A stretch of DNA of 64,000 nucleotides from Ostrinia nubilalis (Eukaryota > Arthropoda > Insecta > Lepidoptera > Crambidae): positions 9,801,001 through 9,865,000 of the forward strand of contig NC_087111.1 of assembly GCF_963855985.1 (NCBI RefSeq), read 5' to 3'. Made by a program: the position numbers and the translations under genes. The first letter of the stretch is position 1. Each line of letters starts with the position of its first letter. Positions 57,921-64,000 of this stretch are shown in pieces. A model generated the notes under the pieces. That model saw only the letters and a program-made list of their open reading frames with translations. It was not told where the DNA came from and made no database searches.

Positions 57921-58648
57921 GATTATAGATTTTTAACTACACGGGAGACATTGGTCAGCTACAGAATGGCAGAGTCGGCACTAATTACGAAGGGAGTGAC
58001 AAATTTAACTGCAGGAACTCGGAAAATTGTTGAAAGATAATCAAATAAATATCAACAACAAATCGGATTCCGGAACCGCGTCACTTCACTTCAAAAATTA
58101 AATGTCAAAATTTCCGTTACTGCGACTGTGCAACATTTTGTTCCGTTTCGTTTAGAAACAATAAAACTTAATCATTTATTTTCAAAATTAATACTTACTC
58201 GTTAGACTGACAGCTAAATAAATAAATAATAAAATACTGCTCATAATTTGCACAATTTTCTAAAATTGGATTTTATTGAGATAAAAAAAAGAAAACATTT
58301 CTTTTTTCTTTATAAGCACATTGGCAACAAGTTGTGCAGCCTTTGGTAATATATTTTTTAAATAAAATTAACTCGTTATCCAAAAGTAAAACAATATAAC
58401 TTATTAAAGAATAAAATTATAAGAATAATTCGAAACAATTTTGAAGATTTTCGAAAATAAAATACTGCGCGTTCAGTAATATAATAATCAGTCGTGGTGG
58501 TAACATTGAACAATGCAAAACGGAACGTAACAAATAACCTCAAAATTCATTCATGTCAATTTTCCCGAAGAAGCGAGTTGTGCAAACAAACCACACGTGT
58601 TTTTATAAAGTTGACTAAAATCAGTGATGTTGCAGTGAATACGTGAAA
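57921..58648. promoter_or_regulatory. Divergent promoter region of HAUS6 and NOP56
   Basis: 728 bp separate the two start codons, and the genes point away from each other. No TATA box at a convincing distance was seen on either side, as is usual for housekeeping genes. A palindromic E-box lies near NOP56. Confidence 0.55.
58594..58599. promoter_or_regulatory. Canonical E-box (CACGTG) near NOP56
   Basis: ACACGTGT, a perfect 8-bp palindrome, lies 50 bp before the NOP56 start codon. CACGTG near the start of ribosome-biogenesis genes is a known Myc/Max site type in Drosophila. Binding here is inference. Confidence 0.45.
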
Positions 58649-61600
58649 ATGGTGTGTAGTATTTCTGTTTTCTATTGTTATTTATCTGAAGCAGTGTTTA
58701 ATAAATAGTGTTTGCGTTTCCAGAGTAAATTATACGTGCTCTATGAGCACAGCGCAGGCTTCGCGCTTTTCCGAGTGGCGGAGTTCGAAGAGCTTGCTGC
58801 GTTTTTGCCGCAAGTAGAAGAGTCTGTGACTGACTTGCAGCGGTTCAACTCGGTGGTGACTTTGATAGCGTTCCAGCCGTTCAAATCTGCCGTGTTGGCT
58901 TTGGAGAATATAAATGCTATTTCTGAAGGTTAGTTAGTGCCATGCTTTTTGACCAAAGATAGGAATTGTAGCAGTCTATGCTAGGACTTAGGCTGCTACA
59001 AGTTGTTTTATCAGTATAATTAATCTCAAAAGGGTCTAAACTATTTAATACAGTGTTAAAAAAAATAGTAAATACCTAATAGGTTATTCCTAAACAATGA
59101 AGTTACATTTTGATATCAGCCTAAGCTTCTATATCAATTTATCCCAATCCCATAGTAATTGAGTGAATGTGTTGTGTAATAAATTTAAAGCATGTAAATA
59201 TCACACTGTTAATAATAAAAATATTAAATCCATAAAAATAAATACCACAACAAACAAACAAACTCTATAAATAACCATTCTCTTCCACAGGAATATTGCC
59301 TGAAGATTTGAACTTGTTCCTCGAAGGTGCTTTACCGAAACGCAAAAAGCGTGGCAAATGCACACTGGGTGTGCTCGACCCCAAGTTGGGGGCGGCGATC
59401 AGCGAAGCGCTAGAAATACCATGCTCACACACTGGTGCAGTCCCAGAGATACTGAGAGGTATATTTTATATCCGATTATTTAGTTCCTTTAGGGCCTATT
59501 TTTCATTCGTCAGATATCTTTTAACTGAAGAATAAACATTTTGATATATTTCCCATACTGAAACTATCAATGTACCAAACTTATTCTTCAGTTAAAAGTT
59601 ATCCAATGATTGAAAAATCAGCCCTTAACGAGTTAAATCCTCTATTTTACCCCTTATTTCTTATTTTTGCAACTAAAGAATGTTAGAGATAGAAACTAAG
59701 TAAAATTATCAACAAGTTTGGGCACAACATCTTTATTAGCTCTCTCTAAGAGAGCACCCAACAGGGTCCATAATGAAGTGTATTTATTAACACATTGTAA
59801 CATCAAGTCATCAACCTATTATGGAAGCAATTCTCATAATTTAGTGTGTCTCTTGACTGAGGCCCAGTTTCCACTTAGGCGGAGTGGAGCAGAGTTTTGT
59901 ATAACCAACCAGATTTCATTATTTCCACATCTCTTCTCCGCCCGACACTTCTCTGCTCCGCCTTGGTGGAAAGCAGGCCATAGACCTCCAACTACATCCT
60001 TGTTTTTCCTTTAACCAGGTATCCGTCACCACTTCCACGCACTGATCAAAGGGCTCACGCAGAAGGCATGCAGCGTCGCCCAACTAGGTCTCGGCCACTC
60101 GTATTCACGAGCTCGTGTCAAGTTCAATGTGCACCGTGTGGACAACATGATTATACAGAGTATTGCGTTGTTGGATCAGCTGGATAAAGACGTTAACACG
60201 TTCTCAATGAGGATAAGGTATGGCTCGTGGATATATTGAAGAAACTTGACTGTTAATGTTTAACCTATCACAACATGACTGATGTGAAGACCATGACAGC
60301 TTGTAAAAAAGTAGTCAAATTGCTGATTAAAAATAGATGGTACTTATTTATTGGGCTATCAACATAGATATTTGTTACCTGTATAACACAGAAAAAAAAG
60401 CTAAAATATCCATAGATTCACAAGCTTTCCGCCCGCGTGAAATTTCGTTTGTTAAATTTTCCTGAATTGTCTTTGCTATAAACCTCATGGAGCCCGAGAC
60501 CTTTCCAACGAATGCAAAACCGTGGAAATCGGTTCGTGCGTTCTGGAGTTATAGCGTCAGGAAGGAAAACCCGACTTATTTTTATATAGTAGATTGTCCA
60601 AGAATGAAGAATGTTCACTAATTTTGTTTTTTAGCTTTCTGTATTCTCTGTTAAAAATAAAAAATACACGTGAAAGAATTATTTCGATACGTCAATTAGT
60701 TTCCAAGATATTGAATTTTAAAAGTGCGGGCGGCGGCCAGCCCGCCATTTTATGCGCGTGACGTCATATTACAGTGACTGGCTCATATTTGTATGGGTGG
60801 AATCTTGCAAGCTGAATTAAGACCCACTTCCAGGCAACCGATTAAGCTGAAATTTCGCAAACACATGTGATTTGGATGACTATGCAACATTATGATGACA
60901 TGGAGCTGATCTGATGATGGAGCTGGAAGGTGGCCATAGGAACTCTATAATAAAACGACTTAAATCCATCGAGTTTGGGCTCGTTCGTTTTGTATTGATG
61001 AGTACTTTATTTCTATATAGTAATCAGGGTCTAATGATGGAGCTGGAAGGTAATTCGCAATAAAACGACACAATCGCATCAAGTTTGGGTTTGGTTCAAT
61101 TTTTATTTCTGTAATGGGTCTAGGTGTTAATATGTATAATAAGATTGTATTTACAAAAAAAATGTATTTAAGTATGTTTATATCCGTTTTCTAGTGAGCG
61201 GACACTGTGAATGTACGTCACGCGGGGTCACGTGACCGTCGGCGGGACTCAATATTTAAGCGAACTTTGAAAGCCTATAAAATCATAGCTACTGGGTATT
61301 TTTGAATGAAATAAAAACTAATGTATTTGTAAATGTAAAAGCTTAACTGTAACATAGGTTTCAAGTGATTTTGCATACCTAGTAACATTCTCAATTATGA
61401 GTATTCTGCTTATTTGAAATCTCTTCTTAGTCGGACACTTGACAGAGTTGTTGTGGTTGCGCTAACGGTTTGAAATACTCAGTAACTTTTACAAGAAGAT
61501 GTGTTTCCATAACAAAGACAAAAAGAACAAGTACCTAAAAATCTGCTGCTTAAACTTGCTCAAATTAAACAGTACATTCTTACTTTTCCAGAGAGTGGTA

Positions 61601-64000
61601 CTCATACCACTTCCCAGAGCTGATCAGCATCGTCCCAGAGAACCACTTGTACACCAAATGTGCGGAGTTCATCAAGGACAGGAAGACGCTCAGCGAAGAG
61701 TCAGTGGAACCGTTGACGGAGATCCTCGGAGACTCGGAGAAGGCCCAAGCTATTATTGATGCGTCTAAAATGTCAATGGGCATGGACATTTCGCCGGTCG
61801 ACTTGATCAATATACAGATGTTTGCTGGGAGAGTTGTTGCGTTGAGTAATTACAGGTTAGTTTTTTTTTACGTATGGCTAGTGTTTTCTAAGTTGACAGC
61901 ACATCAGATTCTGTTGTGTTAATTTTTGTTGAAAATTAGCACTTAGGCCCGGTTTTTTGATTCGTAGTTAAAATAACCAATGGTCAAATTTTGCTACTAA
62001 TGGTTAAATATTAACAAAATGTAAACAAATAGTTTAAAAATGTACTAAAAGTCCAACTAACCATTGTTCGAAAAACATTTTCTTCTGATATTTAACCACT
62101 TGTCATTTGACATCTGTCAAATTTGACCATTGGTTATTTTAACTACGAATCAAAAAACCGGGCCTTATTACACTAAGGCCCGGTTTTTTGATTATAGATG
62201 ACCCACGCTGAACTGTCCCGCCAAACTCAATGACAGGGGGGCGCTACCATCGTTCAACTATATGGTTTCCAACATGGCAAAAATCTGAACCAGCGATCCG
62301 GTATTGACGGTGGCGCCCCACTGTCAATGTCATCGACAGGACAGTCCAGTATTTTGGAACTATAGTAGTTGAAATAACCAATGGTCAATGACAAGTGGTT
62401 AAATATCAGAAAAAAATGTTTTTCGAACAATGGTTAGCTTGACTTTTAGTGCATTTTTAAAGTGTTTGTTTACATTTTGTTATTATTTAACCATTAGTAG
62501 CAAAATTTAACAATTAGTTATTTTAACTATGAATCAAAAAACTGGGCCTAAGGCTGAGTTGCACCAACTTACTTTAACGATAGCTATAACATTACTCAGT
62601 GTTTTTTGTATGGAGTTTGGCAGATTTTTTAACATTATGTTAAGAGTTAATGGTGCAAATCAGCCTAAGTAGCCTGTTTATAAGATTTATGTATAACAGA
62701 TAAAAAATAAAAGAGGCAAATTTTTTTCATTGTTTTGCAATTCGCCTTCACATACTTTTTCATATTTTTAGCAACAAATAGTCTTTTAAACAGCATTTGA
62801 AGACAAAATTGACTCTAAACTCTTCCTAAAACCTTGCTAATAACTCTGTACTAATCTCTCATCTTTATCAATAACTAAATAATTCAAAATTACATTTCGC
62901 CTTCAGAAAACAGATAGCCGAGTACCTGCACTCCAAGATGAACAGCGTGGCTCCGAACCTGACGACGCTAGTGGGAGACCAGGTGGGCGCCCGGCTGATA
63001 TCCAAGGCCGGCTCACTGACCAGCCTGGCCAAGTACCCGGCTTCCACACTACAGATCTTGGGTAAGTTGGTTTTCCAGCTGTGAATGCAACTGTCAAATG
63101 GTTCGGGACTATTCCCACCGCTGCAACTCCTGTGTAGCCAGGATCAGTTGATACAGTAAAAATCCAAACAGTGAAGGTCAAGTTTGCAGGCCAGGCAGGG
63201 CAGGTCTCCCACTAGGTGGACCGACGATCTGGTGAAGGTCGCGGGAGGTACCTGGATGCAAGCGGCACAGGACCGGTCTTTGTGGAAATCCTTGGGGGAG
63301 GCCTTTGTCCAGCAGTGGACGTCTTTCGGCTGAAACGAACGAACGAATGTCAAGTTTATCCCGAGGAATAATTAAAAACTTCCGCAAAACTGCTAAATAC
63401 GAACGGGGACGGGGGATGGCGGGCATCAATCAACATTGCCTTTTAGTGACATCAGCCTGTCGATCTAAATCAGTGGTTCTTAACCGGTGGTCCGCGGACC
63501 ACTGGTGGTCCCTGGAGGCATTCCAAGTGATCCACGAAGTGCACTTGCACACCTTGGTCAAAACCACTTTTAATTTTTGCAGTCAAACTGGTTTTGACCG
63601 ATTATGAGGTGGTCCCTGACAAGACAGAAATCTGGTAAAATGGTCCCTCATGACTTAAAGGTTAAGAACCACTGATCTAAATAGACCATGATAGTGTAAC
63701 GTCACAAGTCTATTAAAGTTGTGGATATACCACTCCAAAATGAACAGCGTGGCTCCGAATCTGACGACGCTGGTAGGAGACCAGGTGGGCGCGCGGCTGA
63801 TATCCAAGGCCGGCTCACTGACCAGCCTGGCCAAGTACCCGGCTTCCACACTACAGATCCTGGGTAAGTTCATAGCAAAGTACCTCTTCTTCTTCTTGTC
63901 GTGGCGACAAAAAACCTACACAGTATCAGCCCAAAACTGTGCTACAAGAGTGGCGTTGTCAGTAGCATTAATTAAATCTTCCTGTGTGCAGTTGTTTGGG
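58649..64000 (+). CDS. NOP56: NOP56, box C/D snoRNP core protein (5' part; continues past window)
   Basis: Coding exons 58649-58651 (ATG only), 58724-58928, 59291-59458, 60019-60217, 61592-61855, 62907-63061; 331 codons plus one base in view, all phases consistent. Residues 4-70 are the NOP5NT domain ([52 protein letters not shown]). Later exons give the coiled coil and the start of the Nop domain ([41 protein letters not shown]). NOP56 pairs with NOP58, fibrillarin and 15.5K to guide 2'-O-methylation of rRNA in the nucleolus. The single-codon first exon is notable but keeps the frame exactly. Further exons lie beyond 64000, and a near-copy of exon 6 is at 63731. Confidence 0.93.
59491..59625. 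mobile_element. Small TIR MITE in NOP56 intron 3
   Basis: AGGGCCTATTTTTCATTCGT and CTTTTAACTGAAGAATAA are repeated inverted as TTATTCTTCAGTTAAAAG and ATTGAAAAATCAGCCCT. Confidence 0.68.
59861..59979. mobile_element. TIR MITE (GGCCCAGTTTCCACTTAGGC termini)
   Basis: GGCGGAGTGGAGCAGAG at the left and CTCTGCTCCGCC at the right are inverted; outer GGCC.G.TTTCCAC is shared. About 119 bp, in NOP56 intron 3. Confidence 0.68.
60421..60596 (-). mobile_element. Helitron-like element in NOP56 intron 4
   Basis: CTTTCCGCCCGCGTGAAATT, AACCTCATGGAGCCCGAGAC and TTGGTTCGTGCG-type segments are shared almost base for base with 42340-42457. Confidence 0.62.
61091..61205 (+). repeat. SINE body fragment
   Basis: TTTCTGTAATGGGTCTAGGTG then TATGTATAATAAGATTGTAT and a GTTTATATCCGTTTTCTAG end match the body of the SINE at 4230-4320. 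Confidence 0.5.
61946..62164. mobile_element. TIR MITE (GGCCCGGTTTTTTGATTCGTA termini), copy 1
   Basis: GGCCCGGTTTTTTGATTCG and inverted CGAATCAAAAAACCGGGCC bound 219 bp, with inner GTTAAAATAACCAATGGTCA also inverted. In NOP56 intron 5. Confidence 0.8.
62177..62548. mobile_element. Same TIR MITE, copy 2, inverted and carrying another insertion
   Basis: It starts 12 bp after copy 1 with GGCCCGGTTTTTTGATTATA and ends TATGAATCAAAAAACTGGGCC. The inner segment (about 62197-62345) is a different small palindrome with TGACAGGGGGGCGCTACC and GGTGGCGCCCCACTGTCA arms. Confidence 0.75.
62551..62668. mobile_element. TTGCACCA-family MITE, copy 5
   Basis: AAGGCTGAGTTGCACCAACT to AATGGTGCAAATCAGCCTAA with core TGTATGGAGTTTGGCAGATT. 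It directly follows the MITE at 62177. Confidence 0.65.
63075..63180 (-). repeat. GCGGGTCCAATGACAGTTT family, reversed partial copy
   Basis: CTATTCCCACCGCTGCAACT, CCTGTGTAGCCAGGATC and AGTGAAGGTCAAGTTTG are the reverse of 4835-4945. Confidence 0.6.
63196..63348 (+). mobile_element. RTE-type LINE 3' fragment in NOP56 intron 6
   Basis: The plus strand encodes [36 protein letters not shown] and QWTSFG before a stop and the CGAACGAACGAA tail. 5'-truncated. Confidence 0.75.
63471..63674. mobile_element. 204-bp hAT-type MITE with 8-bp target duplication
   Basis: The termini CAGTGGTTCTTAACC and GGTTAAGAACCACTG are the well-known hAT-type ends. ATCTAAAT flanks both sides exactly (63463-63470 and 63675-63682). 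Inner GGTGGTCC and AAAACCACTTTT motifs occur near the middle. Confidence 0.88.
63731..63863 (+). pseudogene. Duplicate of NOP56 exon 6 (without its first ~24 bases)
   Basis: 133 bp match 62929-63061 with six differences, every one at a silent codon position (AAG/AAA, AAC/AAT, CTA/CTG, GTG/GTA, GCC/GCG, TTG/CTG). The donor GTAAGTT is kept; similarity stops just after it and just before codon CAC. The original acceptor is missing. A phase-compatible AG at about 63708 exists but has no pyrimidine tract. It could be a decaying extra exon, an alternative exon, or an assembly artefact. Confidence 0.7.

Noticed and set aside
60890..60960. Box C/D snoRNA in NOP56 intron 4
   Set aside because: ATGATGA and CTGA occur, but their spacing is far too short and no terminal stem forms; no snoRNA was found in the other introns either.

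Overview
The window looks like a contig from a lepidopteran (moth or butterfly) nuclear genome. The host genes are split by GT-AG introns. The space between them is AT-rich and filled with repeat types common in Lepidoptera: RTE-type LINE 3' ends, Helitron-like pieces with (GTCT)n tracts and a GCGGGC...CTAGT end, many short inverted-repeat elements, and a gypsy/errantivirus-type LTR element. No species can be named from sequence alone. All homology calls are from motif recognition; no search was run.

Layout: (1) 1088-9766 (+), carboxylesterase gene A, six coding exons, 573 aa. (2) 9767-15584, intergenic, almost wholly foldback and TIR elements, including one nested insertion with an 8-bp target duplication. 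(3) 15585-25788 (+), carboxylesterase gene B, a tandem paralogue with the same six-exon structure and intron phases, also 573 aa; intron 4 holds a 1.2-kb foldback with ~430-bp arms. (4) 25789-31215, intergenic repeats and unassigned sequence. (5) 31220-41655 (-), an LTR retrotransposon with apparently identical 268-bp LTRs and a 4-bp target duplication. It has gag, protease, integrase and env-like parts, but the reverse transcriptase/RNase H region and the front of env are missing, and its integrase is interrupted by a LINE (32991-37598) whose ORF1 and ORF2 are both intact. (6) 41660-52721, mostly unassigned sequence and repeats, with a possible 5' non-coding exon or promoter near 45.2-45.4 kb for the next gene. 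(7) 52722-54186 (+), a membrane-anchored short-chain dehydrogenase resembling retinol dehydrogenases. (8) 54946-57920 (-), augmin subunit HAUS6. (9) 58649 to beyond the window end (+), NOP56, six coding exons in view.

How the parts relate: genes A and B are secreted alpha/beta-hydrolases with complete Ser-Glu-His triads, arisen by tandem duplication. The dehydrogenase and HAUS6 converge tail to tail, with polyadenylation signals within about 80 bp. HAUS6 and NOP56 diverge from a 728-bp region that carries a canonical CACGTG E-box next to NOP56. The most unusual points are a second copy of NOP56 exon 6 that differs only at synonymous sites, the defective LTR element with identical LTRs, a twin-primed RTE insertion, and several insertions readable through their target duplications. 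I found no new multi-gene system.
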